From contig OX344761.1 in NCBI GenBank assembly GCA_947034895.1, forward strand, positions 84,519,447-84,583,446: a stretch of 64,000 nt of DNA. The letters run 5' to 3'. Within the stretch, counting starts at the first letter, position 1. Every line of letters starts with the position of its first letter. The stretch is from Rhytidiadelphus loreus (lineage: Eukaryota; Streptophyta; Bryopsida; Hypnales; Hylocomiaceae). The translations under genes and the position numbers were made by a program. The notes under the pieces were generated by a model that was not told the DNA's origin, searched no databases, and worked only from the letters and a program-made list of their open reading frames with translations. Positions 1 through 11,800 of this stretch are shown piece after piece.

Positions 1-598
1 ATCAGCACATCACCCCATCAGTCCATAGCCCAAGCAAAATATCACAAATTAGTCCGCTAATATTCATTCTTTGACATAAAACTACTTCAAAATAGCTACA
101 AAATATCTTCAAAATAGCTATGGAAGGAAAATCGCAGGGCATCATACTACTCTATAAGGTGACTACAGTCATAACAATATTGAAATCAAAGATTTAAGGA
201 TTCTAAGTTTACGCTTATTTACGCATAGTTCATGAAAAACATATTCATCCTAAGTTTTAGAAGGACCCGAACCATGCCAATTAGCAATTCAAGTCACAAC
301 TCAAGTCAACAAAAGTTGACCTCAAGGTAATCTTAGTAATGTCACTGGAAAGCAGAGTAAAACCGCTTTATTCCATATCCTGAATTCCAGCTCAGTAACA
401 GTTTGACCGCTTCTTAAGATTATTCAGTGGTCGCTTGTGTAATTAGCTTAGAAAACAGAGTCATTGCAACAGAATCGAAAACACCGCATCTCAGGCAATC
501 AGAAATGGAATAAACAACAGATTTTGTTTTCTTGTACCCTGACTCTTCGAGTGACTTGAAGAAGAAAAAAAAGGCGCAACAGAAGCTCATAGGCGGAC
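1..598. other. AT-rich sequence without a recognised gene
   Basis: I see no coding stretch or repeat that I can name here. It lies downstream of the minus-strand NOL6-like exon that ends at 599. The minus frame entering from that exon stops at 587-589. Confidence 0.5.
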
Positions 599-766
599 CT
601 TTGGCAACCTGACAGCAAGATCAACGACTTGAAAAGGCTTCGCGACAGTATGTGTAGTGTAACTTCCTACTGTCTCCACTCCCACAGGTTTCTGGAACTT
701 GAGCTGTGCCTTATCTTCAGGCACTCCGAGATCTTTCGGAAAGGCCGAAACAAGAGAGGAAGAGAC
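599..766 (-). pseudogene. NOL6/UTP22 (Nrap) exon fragment
   Basis: A 56-codon open stretch on the minus strand is bounded by a plausible acceptor (...attcag before 766) and donor (AAG followed by GTCCGC after 599). Its translation contains VETVGSYTTHTVAKPFQVVD followed by LAVRLPK. This matches the Nrap domain start of NOL6/UTP22, a nucleolar pre-rRNA processing factor of the small-subunit processome, where the pattern is P..V.VVGSY..-T..KP...VDLAV.MP. Only this one exon was found, and neighbouring exons expected for a protein of about 1000 residues are missing. It follows two SUF4-like exons on the same strand, so it looks like a captured or shuffled exon and not a working gene. The family call rests on motif recognition alone. 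Confidence 0.6.
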
Positions 767-1044
767 CTGAATTCATGCAAGCCGAGGCCGGAAAATTGAT
801 GAAAATTCCACAGGAAATCACAACTGGAATAGCATTTTTCCTCAAGATTACGAGAAACAGAATACGGAATAGAATAGTTTCATTTCGTTCTCTGATTCTC
901 TAGTTCATTAACAATTTGACCATTTCTTAACGGCTTATCGGCTTTCAATCTATATAGATTTTACTTACAACTTCTGAAAGTGTTATCACAAAAAAGAATT
1001 GGAAATCGAGATGCCAACAAGAGTGGATCGCTTGAAGGACGTAC

Positions 1045-1930
1045 CATTGTTATCCCCATCATGAGCTGCAAGGATGTCAGCTGGTATACCCTCCATCCTA
1101 TATATTTCCAAATCAGTCATGGATTCCCTTTCCATCTTCGCATTAGGGATCCTGCACATCACCAAGGATTGGTCAGGTTTGACAAGGAAACACCACGTCA
1201 ACATTAAACACACTTATAGTGCTCACAATTGCGTTAAGCCAGAACTCTACTGAAATCGAGCAGGCGGCTGAGGATACATTTTAACCCTAAAATCATCATA
1301 GCCGCTGCTCTTAATCACTGCATAAAATGTACCTCAGCTTCTTGTGAGGAGCCTCCATAATAACAAATGAAGGGAGCTAGCTTAAATAAACAACTAATGC
1401 TACAAGATGAGAGACACTTCAGCAAGTTCCAAGTTCAGCACGTTGGAAACTCTCGAATTTTGCAACCAGTCGTTTCGTAATCTTGGCTACCAACCACACT
1501 CAGAAAGGCCAAATTCTCAACTCAAGACAAGTGCACGACGTTTTCTCCTAATTAGGGTTGAGTGCCACACGACATTGTTATGCAATCTAATTCCAAGAGC
1601 TCGCCCCAGCGAGTTCCTGAGATAAAATGATTTCGATCAAACGCCAATCAGAGAAGGGACGACAAGGCAACGGGCCGAATGTCCCCGACCCAAACTACTA
1701 ATGAAACACAATTCCGGGTGGCTGAGAGGGTACGGAGCGCACTTGGAGATAAACTCTTTGTGCACTTGCAGCACGTGGATGAGCATGCCGCTGGCGGACG
1801 ACAGCTTCTTGTGGCAGACATAGCACTTCAAGTGCTTGGCTTTCTGGTGCTCAATCAAGATCTTCTCATCCTCAAACTCGCGCTCGCAGTAGAAGCACCA
1901 CACTTTGGGGACTTTCTTCTTCTTCCCCAT
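1045..1930 (-). pseudogene. SUF4/ZNF207-like C2H2 zinc-finger gene, first two exons
   Basis: Exon 1 (1930-1743) starts [19 protein letters not shown] and carries two C2H2 fingers (CFYC...HQKAKH and CYVC...HVLQVH). Exon 2 (1151-1045) encodes IPNAKMERESMTDLEIYRM and EGIPADILAAHDG. Joining them at donor AA|GTGCGC and acceptor gtgcag|GATCCC gives a continuous frame that reads like plant SUPPRESSOR OF FRIGIDA 4 and animal ZNF207/BuGZ. Exon 2 ends at a good donor (G|GTACGT). The long Pro-rich C-terminal part of the family was not found below 1045. The next same-strand coding piece is an unrelated NOL6-like exon. A transcriptional or spindle role is known for the family, but this copy seems to lack most of its protein. 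The exons themselves are undamaged, so a gene with unrecognised further exons is not excluded. Confidence 0.65.
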
Positions 1931-2185
1931 GGCGTCACCTTTCCTTCTCTCGTCGCTCGAGCCTACGCTGTCTGTTGTTTTTGCAACTAGCCAATTGTGG
2001 CAATGATCGTGAGCTCCTCCCCGGCTCTAGGAAGCGAGCTGCAACAAACTCTGCAAGCTAAGTAAAGTATGCCTTGGCGATATCATGGCACAGTCTCCAA
2101 GTTCCGTCGATCGGACGACGGAGCGCGAACGCTTGCCGGAGCCAACATTGGGAGCGTCACCCTTTACAACGAGGGCATTAACAAG
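1755..2185. repeat. Direct repeat copy A: SUF4-like exon 1 plus its 5' flank
   Basis: This stretch is repeated in the same orientation at about 7370-7875. Both copies hold the zinc-finger exon, the same upstream sequence (shared words such as GCGAGCTGCAACAAACTCTG) and the same far end (CATTGGGAGCGTCACCCTTT). Copy A lacks roughly 130 bp that copy B has near 7695-7830. The duplicated 5' flank is probably the old promoter and 5' UTR of the SUF4-like gene. Confidence 0.8.
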
Positions 2186-2189
2186 ACGT

Positions 2190-4387
2190 GTGCCCCCTCG
2201 GGAATCACCTATAAAATTTAAAAGTAGCAAGAAAAAAATTGGGTAGAAACTTCAAAATTTCATAACTAATTCTAAATGATCCAAAAAATACGAAAGAACT
2301 TGGGTTAGATGCCAAACCTTCTTGTCTTTGAAGGAAAATTCACTGATAAATATTTTGAGAAGTTTCACTTGCCTAACATTCAGTCCCAGGGCTTATATGG
2401 TTGGTTTCTGGACCTTCTACCTTAGTGTCCAGGCAACCTTGTATTCCATAATCATGTATAGTTTCAAAATCCAAAACAAAAGTTGCATAGTTTCAAAGCC
2501 AAAAGAAACTTGAAGCTTGATTTAAAGAGGGACACACTTGTTGACCTGCCTCAACTTGAACTTCACTCCATGACGAGGGCATTCACGGCTAACTTATTAC
2601 CACAACTAATAAATCTAGCGAGGAGCTTGAATGGAGAGCAAATCAAAGGTTCATCTACAACTCTATCGAAAGCTTCAAGCAGCAAGCATGCAATACCGCA
2701 GGCCTCATAAGCAAAGCTCTCTCAGAGTAGTATTTCAAACCATATTGACGATTTCAAACCATAAAGTTTTTTTAATAATAGTCTTTATCTCTAAAACATC
2801 AAAAAGAATTGTATAGATGCAACAATGTAGAGTATCTATAGAGTAGTATCTACCTTCTAGCTAATTTTGATTAAAAGCTTAAGTGCATTAAGAACTTCAA
2901 AAAATCGTCAAAGATCTTTAAAACATAAAACAAACCGCACTTGAGCGCTAAACATTTAAACCTAATGTCTAGATCTTTGGGGTCGAGGTTGAAACTCTTG
3001 AACTTCATCTTCTAGTTGAGTAGAGGTTGATGTGATGATGGGGGGACTTGTGTCTTCTGCTACAGGTGTCGAAATCGAATTCTGCATCTCTTGAATTAGT
3101 CCAATCATCATCCGGTAAGTCATAAATGATTTTGAAATGATATGCTTGAAAAGATGATAATACACCAGGAATAAATGGTCTTAACATCTTAGTTGCTTCT
3201 AAATTTTTTCATGAATGAACCTAACATCATATAATAATGAATGGTGTAAATCCTCATTTTTGTGTAGAGCAAAAATTTTACTCCAATAGGGCCCGAAGTC
3301 TGCTGACCCTGTTTCACAGCAACGAAAAAAGTTTATTTTTCTCACTTCAAATGTTATAATCTTTCAATCCAAACGGTCAAATGGGCTGAAATTTTTTCCA
3401 CACTTTTATAAGATACTTTACTTTGGTTTTGTATGGTTGAAGTTTATAGCAGTTCCAGTTATCTTTCAATGCTCTCCTGCCATCTGTCGAAAGTAAAGGT
3501 CCCTTATGAATATGCAACCCACCAGGCGAAGCTCCAAGCGCCTTTGGTTCGACTCCTTGAACGGTCTAGTGACCCTCCTCCCAACTCCATTTGGAAGCTC
3601 CGAAAGCTCTTCTCGCTTTGCTTGAATCCATGTCCACATTGCGTCCTGCCTGCACTTTGAATTACCAATTCAAGCACTGCTGTGCAATTTGTAATCAATT
3701 TGTAGCTCTCTTTCCAATTCCTTCGGCTCACGAATAGATGCCGTACTGCAAAAGATAGGTCGGATTAAAACTAGAATTGTGAGGAGTTTTTAAATTTTTG
3801 TGCCTATGGAGGTTGCAATTTAGGGTAAGGGACTCTGGAGTTTGTTTTTTTATGATTATTTCTGCAAGTGGCGTAATGCAAGGTACTGTTACTTAGAGAA
3901 TTGATGGAATTGCGTGATAATTGCGAAAATGTGTGTTAATGTGCCTCTTGTAGGGTTTACGGTTCAATCTTGGAGGTTTTCTGGTGGTTAGGGATTTCTA
4001 GTGCGCACCCAGTTGAGTGTGAATTCATTTTTCTATGGAATTCATTTTGCGACGAAGGAGCTCTGAATTGCAACTGGCTCGAATTCAGGATTTGCAAAGG
4101 TTTTGGTGTATCGTGATTTTGATTGATTCGGGAGATAGAAGTAGTTTTGATTCAGTTGAAGGAATTTTTGGTTCGTGGAGTAGCGTACTCTCGATGGTAG
4201 GATCTTGATCGCCATCCTCCAACTGAGCTTGTTGTTTAGGAGATATTTTTCTATGAAGGAGCTGTGGATTTGCAGCTTATTTTACTTCAGGATTTGCGAT
4301 TTTGTTGTGATTTTGAGTGATTGGCTCGCGAAGGGAGGTAGAAGTATTGTCGCTTTCGTTGAAGGAGTTTTTTTTAGTGTAGTCTCG
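2190..4387. other. Intergenic, possible remnants only
   Basis: No convincing gene. A minus-strand stretch at 2962-3187 reads in two overlapping frames like the linker after a copia integrase (SRD-EFDFD, then TSTSTQLEDEVQEFQPRPQR), but this is too weak for a call. Sequence at 3300-3420 resembles the interior of the TTAA-flanked MITEs found later. The part after 3430 is probably the former 5' flank of the SGR2-like fragment. Confidence 0.35.
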
Positions 4388-5946
4388 ATGGCAGAGTCTC
4401 GATCGCCATCGACAACTCAGTCTCCTTCACCTTCTCCTTCATCTTCTCGGCCTACATCAAGACTTGTTAGTCCCACTCGTTAAGGACCACTGCCGCTCCC
4501 TGTTAGTCCAGCCAAAAGTCCACCGAATTCCTCTCCAGTAAGAAATTCTTATTTAGGTTATGAGTCTCAGAGTTCTGTTAAGACCATAACTGAGGACTAT
4601 CTTCTGTTCGGCGGGCACTATGGATCGCCACCAAAAGTTTTCAATTCTCCTCTTCCGTCAAATGTAGCTCCAGATTCTTCATCGGTTGCATCACTTGATT
4701 CTAAAGTAGATCCAGAGGAACTGAAGCAGACCGTGACACCGTCCTTGGCTGGCCTCAAAGCAAGAGCTGCGTTGGAGCAGACCGCAGCTGCTGCCAAGTA
4801 TGGTAGGCATATAGGAAGTACTTCAGATGGTGCAGATGTGCGATGGTACTTCTACAAGACTCCCCTCCGACCTAATGGTACATCTCCTTTTACCTTGCTA
4901 CAAATATATGTACATAAATAGCTGGCCTTGATGAACAACGTAGATGGAATCATATCACCCCATGTGCTTTCTCAAGTTTTATCCTAAAGCACCAATTCCG
5001 AGTGATCATATAGTGATAAAGATACTTCAGATGGGGCCAATTTTATATAACTAAAATCAGTGAAGAACAATACTTGCATTTTTTAAATGTAAAATAAGAT
5101 GAGTTTGGACTAAAGAAATCCTAGTATGGCTTGCTCAAAATTGCTATGCAGAAGGTTCAATTTGGGCCTCTTAATTAAGACTATTGTGTTTAGGTGTGAG
5201 CACATGCTAATAAACTTTAAATTCTTGAAAGATTATGGAGTTTCTGATCGTAGTTGAGGGAAGGGCTTGCAGAAGTTGCAACACAGGTACCAGCATCTGA
5301 GGTAGTAGTCAAAGGAGACTATTTTCGATTTAGTGTTCGGGACTCTCTTGCATTGGAAGCTTCATTTGTGCAGGTTTGTTATATTCCATCAATTCTATTT
5401 TGAAATAAAAATCAGAGCCTGTTAATAGAATATTGTGGTTTCCTTATCACGAGCATCATCTGAATTGTTATCGTTGAAACGATTTTGGTTTTCCAGATTG
5501 TGTGAGGAAGTAAACAGAAAACAGTCGTCACTATGTGGTTACGAGGACTTCTTTCTTTGATGTTTTGTATGCCATAGCTGAAGCAATATTTCAGTTATTT
5601 GTCATATCGATATAAGTAGAGAACGGTATTTGATATTTGGTATTTGGTGATGATGAATGTTCGTCAACGAGAGGAAGAATTGGTGTCAGCATGGTGGAAA
5701 GAGTATGCCGAAGTCAGTGCAGGTCCGGTAATGTCTTCTGGCTCTCTTTCTTATAACCTCCAAGTTGAAAAGGAAACAGCAGAAGAGAAGCTAAGGTCTC
5801 TCAATAGTGCAAGCAATGGGAGAACTTTCAACTTTTCTACAAATCTAGCAACAACAAAAATAAGTTTGGAGAATGCTCATCCACAATTATGCACCAAGGC
5901 ACTGCAATCACCACACAAGTTCGAAATACCAAGTGTTCGCGAATAG
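4388..5946 (+). pseudogene. SGR2-like (DDHD phospholipase-type) N-terminal fragment
   Basis: Exon 1 (4388-4877) starts MAESRSPSTTQSPSPSPSSS, runs through a Ser/Pro-rich region, and ends with GSTSDGADVRWYFYKTPLRP. Exon 2 (5273-5373) gives VVVKGDYFRFSVRDSLALEA followed by SFVQ. Exon 3 (from 5674) gives EELVSAWWKEYAEVSAGP. Junctions AATG|GTACAT, ttgcag|AAGTT, CAG|GTTTGT and gagag|GAAGAA keep one frame. The blocks match the N-terminus of plant SHOOT GRAVITROPISM 2, a vacuole-associated phospholipase A1-like DDHD protein needed for shoot gravitropism. Exon 1 has an in-frame TAA at 4481-4483, and the frame stops at 5944-5946. The lipase and DDHD parts are absent, so this is a truncated, non-functional fragment. 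Start chosen at the first Met of the Ser/Pro-rich frame. Confidence 0.75.
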
Positions 5947-7300
5947 CAAAGTATACTTATGTAGACGCCCTCAAACCATAATGCAAGTAGACACCTCCCA
6001 AAGCCAGAGTGAAGGATATTAATTGATCTCCAAACCAGTGTTTTCCGGTAGAGGAATGGAGTTCTTACAAGAATAATCCAGCAAGAGATTTCATCAAGGC
6101 TTTTTCAAGGTTGCTCTAACGACAGTCGCGGTAGTACAAAAAGAAATATATGTATATAATTTAACAGATTGTAACACAAGTTATATCTAGAGAATTGCTT
6201 TATCGAAGAATGAAGAGTCAGGAGATTCGCGATCGGGGCCTTTGTTGCCGTCCCCATAAGCTCCGCTGACACTAACCATGCCTTGGCAACTTCTTCCAAC
6301 CAGACATCCACGTCGAGCACTGAGCATGAAGTGGCGGAAACCCTAACCATGGCCGACGCCCAAACCATTCAACACCGGCGAGGAATTCTCTATGCCGCGG
6401 GCTTGGGCCAGTGTCATATACAACTTCGACAAAATTGAGGACTACGTAATGAGCGATTGGGCTTCATTCGCTTTCCCCCGTGTGAAATAGGGCCCAGGCC
6501 CCTTATACAGAAACCGAGCCATGGCTAAGCTTGCCAAACGCTCCATCTGCGTCTTGGATAGCTGTACACCTTTCAATTGTAAGTTATACAAGGCATGGTT
6601 AGCTTGTAATCCTCTCGCGCAGCGCATCTCTCATGCAAATCTCCCAATGCAAAATCTCGTTGCTGTCCTACTAAGCTCGAATTGACTGGTCGCATTCCCA
6701 GTCTTGAGCAATGACGTCCAAAACCGGTCCCTCACGTTTGTGATGAGAACCGGCGCATGAAAATGCATCAAATGAGCATAGCAGTTCCCCTCCCTCCAAA
6801 CTCCTCTCGGGCTCCCTACGCCGATTGCACTACCACTTTTCAAAATGAACACCCTCCCTCACGCCCCGATCTTCCCCAACCATGCCTACCGTACCTACCC
6901 TGCCATGCAGAAGATTCTCACAAAATCCTCTTCCTAAATCTCCAACGCTCCTGAAATTCAACCAAAAAATAACAACTCAAAAACCAATGCAAACCTCCAC
7001 AACAACAACAACAAAATAAAACTCCTGAAAATTAAAGTCACTCCAATCGCGTCCCCAAAATGACGCCTTTGAAAACAACTACACACCCGGAGACAAATGG
7101 CGCGAACTTTGGAAATAGAATAGCGTCGGCTCAAGGGAGGGGGAAACAGGACAAATCCATTACAGCACTGCAGGGAATGCAATTCTCCGTAGTTAACGCA
7201 CTTAGGGATGGAAATACAAATGCAAGCAAGCTTCTACAAGGAAGTTACCAAGCGCAGCAGCAAGTGATCGCCGTTGCAGGGAACGGGCTTTTGCGAGCTT
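5947..7300. other. Region with unassigned open stretches
   Basis: Base composition is less AT-rich than the flanks. Short open stretches on the plus strand (for example 6230-6415 and 6740-7100) look somewhat protein-like, but I could not assign any of them to a family. They may be further decayed host exons like the neighbours on both sides. No RNA gene or repeat was recognised. Confidence 0.3.
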
Positions 7301-7315
7301 CCGGTGGGACGAGAG

Positions 7316-7520
7316 GATGAGCATGCCGCTAGCGGACGACAGCTTTTTGTGGCACTTGCAACACGAGGATGAGCATGCCGCTGGCAGACAACAGCTTCTT
7401 GTGGCAGACATAGCACTTCAAGTGCTTGACTTTCTGGTGCTCAATCAAGATCTTCTCATCCTCAAACTCGTGCTCGAAGTAGAAGCACCACACGTTGGGG
7501 ACTTTCTTCTTCTTCCCCAT
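7316..7520 (-). pseudogene. Broken second copy of the SUF4-like exon 1
   Basis: Starting at 7520 the minus strand reads [20 protein letters not shown], then [20 protein letters not shown] and [16 protein letters not shown]. It is clearly derived from the exon at 1930-1743. The second Cys of finger 1 is Phe (CFYF instead of CFYC), so zinc binding by that finger should be lost. After VLQV the sequence departs from the family and repeats part of finger 2: a segment of about 38 bp (7316-7353 and 7369-7407) occurs twice, about 53 bp apart. No exon 2 was found downstream. This is a pseudogene copy made by the direct duplication described for copies A and B. Confidence 0.8.
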
Positions 7521-7875
7521 GGCGTCACCCTTCCTTCTCTCGTCGCTCGCACATGCGTTGTCTGTTGTTTTTGCAACCAGCCAATTGTGGCGATGATCGT
7601 GAGCTCCTCCCTGGCTCCAGGAAGCGAGCTGCAACAAACTCTGCAAGCTAAGTAAGGTATGGCCTGGCGATAGTCTCCGGTTTCGTCGATCGGGCGACGG
7701 AGCGCGAGAGCCAGCAAGACATCGCTAAGCTGGTCCGCGCATCAAACCCTAATTTTGCGCTCCGAATCCTAAGCAAATCCGACGCACCCGCCGTTCTCGC
7801 AGTCGGCGCTCCCGTTGTACAAGGTGGCATTCCCAACATTGGGAGCGTCACCCTTTACAACGGGGGCATTAAAAA
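7370..7875. repeat. Direct repeat copy B: SUF4-like exon 1 plus its 5' flank
   Basis: Same-orientation partner of 1755-2185. The two copies flank the SGR2-like fragment about 5.2 kb apart. Copy B keeps about 130 bp (7695-7830) that copy A lacks. Confidence 0.8.
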
Positions 7876-7902
7876 TCTTTCTCTAGAAGTTTTGAGAATA
7901 AT
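7653..7902 (+). other. Open frame without ATG, possible exon of an unidentified gene
   Basis: On the plus strand a frame is open from a TAA just before 7653 to a TAG-containing tail near 7900. It reads [20 protein letters not shown], then [20 protein letters not shown], then DAPAVLAVGAPVVQGGIPN. Its composition looks protein-like and it lies head-to-head with the SUF4-like exon. I cannot name the family. The matching part of copy A has lost the middle of this frame by deletion. It may be a fragment of the gene that once lay divergent from the SUF4-like gene, or chance. Confidence 0.25.
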
Positions 7903-8875
7903 AGGCTAAAAGAATATTACTTTTACTTTTGATTACTCAAGTTATTATAAACTAAAATATTATTAAAAAATTCAAGTTAAAAATATTCAAGGTCATGAAA
8001 TTGATGCCCAAAATAAATTTAAAAAATTATTTTAGGACTTCACTTCTAGTGAATTTTTTTAAGGCGTCATTTTGACACTCTACATTAAAATATTCATAAC
8101 AACAGTAGAAGGCACTATGAAAAAAATCCAACTTAACCCCTAAAAATCCTTGTGTTCTTTTGAACAAACTCTGCAATTTTTGACATAATTGAAAAAATAA
8201 ATTTCTCAAAAAAAATAATAATGAGAATATAAAGAAGTAACCGTAGGATCTTGAAGTTACTTTGTTGGAAATCATCCTAAAAAAATTGCAACTCCTCATC
8301 CCATGGGATTTAAGAGATTATAACGTTCAAATATCAAAGTTTTCTTTTTATTGGATGTTTTCTATTGCAAACATCTTACTCCAAATTTGATGAAAATTAG
8401 ATGGTCTTTTTTTTTTGGATCCTTTGCACCTCACTTTCAAATCAAATTGAATACACATGGCTCAAATCTCAAACCCATATTTTGTAAAAATGAGTGTTCT
8501 AATCTCCATTTGTTGACATGGGTCTTGATTCAAAAATTCAACATTGTGGACCTTGATTCCCTTGTCTTAATTGCGGGCATTGTTCACTAGGGGACCCCAT
8601 TCCTTGATTTTCCTGTTTTTGACCCCTACAGAATTTTTTTCAAAAATGGATTTTAAAACCCTAATTTAGCCAATATGATACTATTCTAGGCATTCATTCA
8701 ATGGGAAGGGATAGTTTGAAATTAGAAGGGGCCACACTAATGAAAAAAATAGGGGCTAGATTTTTCCATTATGGGGGGGCTTGCATTAAAGACGAAAGAA
8801 ACATCTAGACTTTGGGGAGGTAGGGTTGGTTTAGCCTGTGTCAGTCCAAGTAGAGGAGGTAGATAATCCTAGGAT
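7903..8875. other. AT-rich intergenic sequence
   Basis: No gene or repeat recognised. At 8876 it is joined abruptly to the truncated inner end of the left E element, so the last bases mark a rearrangement or deletion breakpoint. Confidence 0.5.
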
Positions 8876-11800
8876 AACTTAAAGGGCGCATACGGGTACT
8901 AGGAGACTACATGTAAGGGCGACCTCTTGTAGGGGCGACTGCAGGTAGGGGCAACCTCTGGTAGGAGTGATTTGTAGTACAATTCAAAACTGCCACTTCT
9001 GCTGCATTCATCCAAGAAAATAGCAAAAAAATATTTTTGGAGAATCTAATCGTAAGATCTTGTACTTAAGTTGTCTAAGATCATGTGGTAAAAATTTCAT
9101 AAAGTTTGGCCATATAGATTGGAAGATATTAGCATTCAAAGTTGGAAAAAAAATTGAACTTTGGCTTGCAATTTCAGATGACTTTGACCACCATTTGTGG
9201 AAAAAAATTGCACTATAAACTCTAAATTAAAAAAAATTATGTTGAAAAATTGAATTGAAAGTTTAAGCAAAAAATTTCAATAGAAACACACTTGATTTTC
9301 ATTCTTTAAGAAATTGTTGAATAGAAGCTGGTTTATGATTGAATGAAAAACTAAATTGTTAATAGCTCTAAGTTGGAATTGAAACACAATAAGCATAATG
9401 GTGAGATTGTTCTAGTAGACAAACTTAACTATATTAAACAATTTTCAAAAAAATTGTATAAATTGCATTCAAAAATATATCATATAAGATATTTTTTCAA
9501 AAAATTGATTAGATTGTCTAAAAGACAAGATTGTCCATAATTTTTTCATTGCTAGTCCAAATGGAATGAATCAAAGCTTCACATGTAGACAAAAATATAA
9601 TATTTGAGGGAAAAAAATTTAATATTAATTGACTTATTGTAATTTTTTTGTTGCTTGTTGACCTCTATTTTCAACTTAGGGTGGCATAATTTTTGCTTTT
9701 GGACACCAATTGAAGAAAAAATTATATTCTTACAAAGATGATGTACTCTTCTATCCCCCAAAAAAGTTCAAAAAATGAAAATGAAAATTGAGACTATATG
9801 CACCTACCTCAACTCTTTAAAGTCCTTCAAAAGGACTCAAGTTGGTCCTTTAGGGGTTAAAATTCAACTTTACTTTTGTACATTTTTACACACATTAGTT
9901 TAGAAGCAAATAAATTAAAGTACATTGTTTGGAAAAAATTACAAAATATTTGCACAAAAGAATTCAAATTCAAGATTCAATACATAGACTTTGGCACCTA
10001 GCGTTTTGAATATTAATATTTTTTCTAAATGACACATCATATAAAAAGTGGTTAATATATTTACTTTGCTTTTCAAAATTTGGAAGCATGCAATGTGACC
10101 CATGTTTCTATTTGTACTAACATAATACAACATATCCTATTACAAAACATCAATGCGATAAACTACTTCAAGGGCTTTATCAACCATGAGTAGGTTTACC
10201 ACCTATCTACATAATAGTTGCTTCTTTGAATCATGTTCAATGACTACACCCAACTTCCTCACAAAGTACCTCATTACTAATGTGTTTTCAAATATTCCAT
10301 TGTCATATTTGAGTAGTTGCGTGGATGAGTGTCTCTAAAGTAGCACTTGCAGCCTTACTATAGGTAACTAAAACCAAAAGAGTCCTTTTATTATAGACCA
10401 TATGGTCAAATATATGTTTCTACTTAGGATCTCTCATTAAAAAGCGTATAATCTCTATCTTCACTTGTTGATGCCCAACTTTGAGTTAGAAGCACATGTC
10501 ATTATGTCACCATATGCTTAGTGATGTCACTTTTAGTTGCCCCTAGAAACCCTCAAAAGGCCCAAATTTGCCAATTTTAGACAAAGGGAGGGCAATTCCT
10601 TCCACCTCCACCTGCAATCGCCCCTCACCCAAGGTCGCCCTTAAGAGGTCGCCCTCACCCGCGTTCTCCTCCATGAGAGGTCGCCGAAAACTTGAAGTTG
10701 CCCCTAGAAACCCCAAAAGGCCCCAATTTGCCAATTTTTGGACAAAAGGAGGGCAATTGTTTCTACCTCCACCCGCGTTCACCCAAGACCCGAAGTCGCC
10801 ACTAGAAACCCCCAAAAGATCCAAATTTGCCAATTTTGGGACAAAGGAAGGGCAATTCTTTCCACCTCCACTCGCAGTCGCCCCTTACCCGAGGTCGCCC
10901 TGACCCGCAATCTCCTCCATGAGAAATTGCCCAAGACTCGAAGTTACTTGAAAAATGCATTGGATTGCATTTTTTGGGTGATGAAGGTAGAAATTGACAA
11001 CTACATTATAGTCAATTACTTTTGTTTTAATTTGCTAGGTATATTAGTGGACCTACTTTGTTTGGTGAGCTAAGTAAATGGACCTTGATGAGATCAGATT
11101 TTATAGCTTTGACACCTAATCTCATTTATTAATAATGAAAGCTCTTCTAAAAATCTATTTGCTTTGGATTCTCTATAGTACTACTTGTATTTGACAATAT
11201 CTTGTTTGATCTATTAATTAGCTCTAGTATATAAATTTTATGACAAGATGTCATCTTCTATTGAACACTCAAGTTTTGCAAACATGCAATTTTGTTGAAT
11301 TTATATCAATGGTTCATTTTCATTTATTCGATTGGGATTACATGATATGAAATAAATCAAATAAGAAAGATCATACATATCTCTCCATCTATTTTTTTGT
11401 ATTTCAAAATTCATTTGATAAATTATACACTTGTAGAGTAACTATTTAAGATTTGTTTAAATCCATAGGGAAAGTTTTCATATAAATCTCTTCCCCACTA
11501 ATTTTAATTTAGAGGTGAATATGGCAAATAATTCATGAGTACAAAGATGCTTGGAGAATCAAGAAAATTAAAAGGGGAAGGTATTGCAAATATCTTCATG
11601 CATTATTTTGTATTTTGAAATACACTTCATAAATTATAGACCCTTTAGTAGGATAATTTGTTGAAATTTGCATAAATTAAATCAAAAGGGGAAGTTTTCA
11701 TTTAAATCCCTTCCCCACTAATTTTTTAATTTAGAGATGACGATGGTAAATAATTCATGAGTACAAAGATGTTTGGAAAATCAAGAAAATTAAATGGAAA

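Noticed and set aside
2962..3187. Copia integrase/RT linker on the minus strand
   Set aside because: Only a short weak resemblance spread over two frames; no catalytic motif nearby.
10543..11073. Overlapping 96-111 codon frames inside E on both strands
   Set aside because: They lie in the degenerate GGGCGACC block, overlap each other on opposite strands, and show no protein family features. Their identical presence in both E copies only reflects the DNA repeat.
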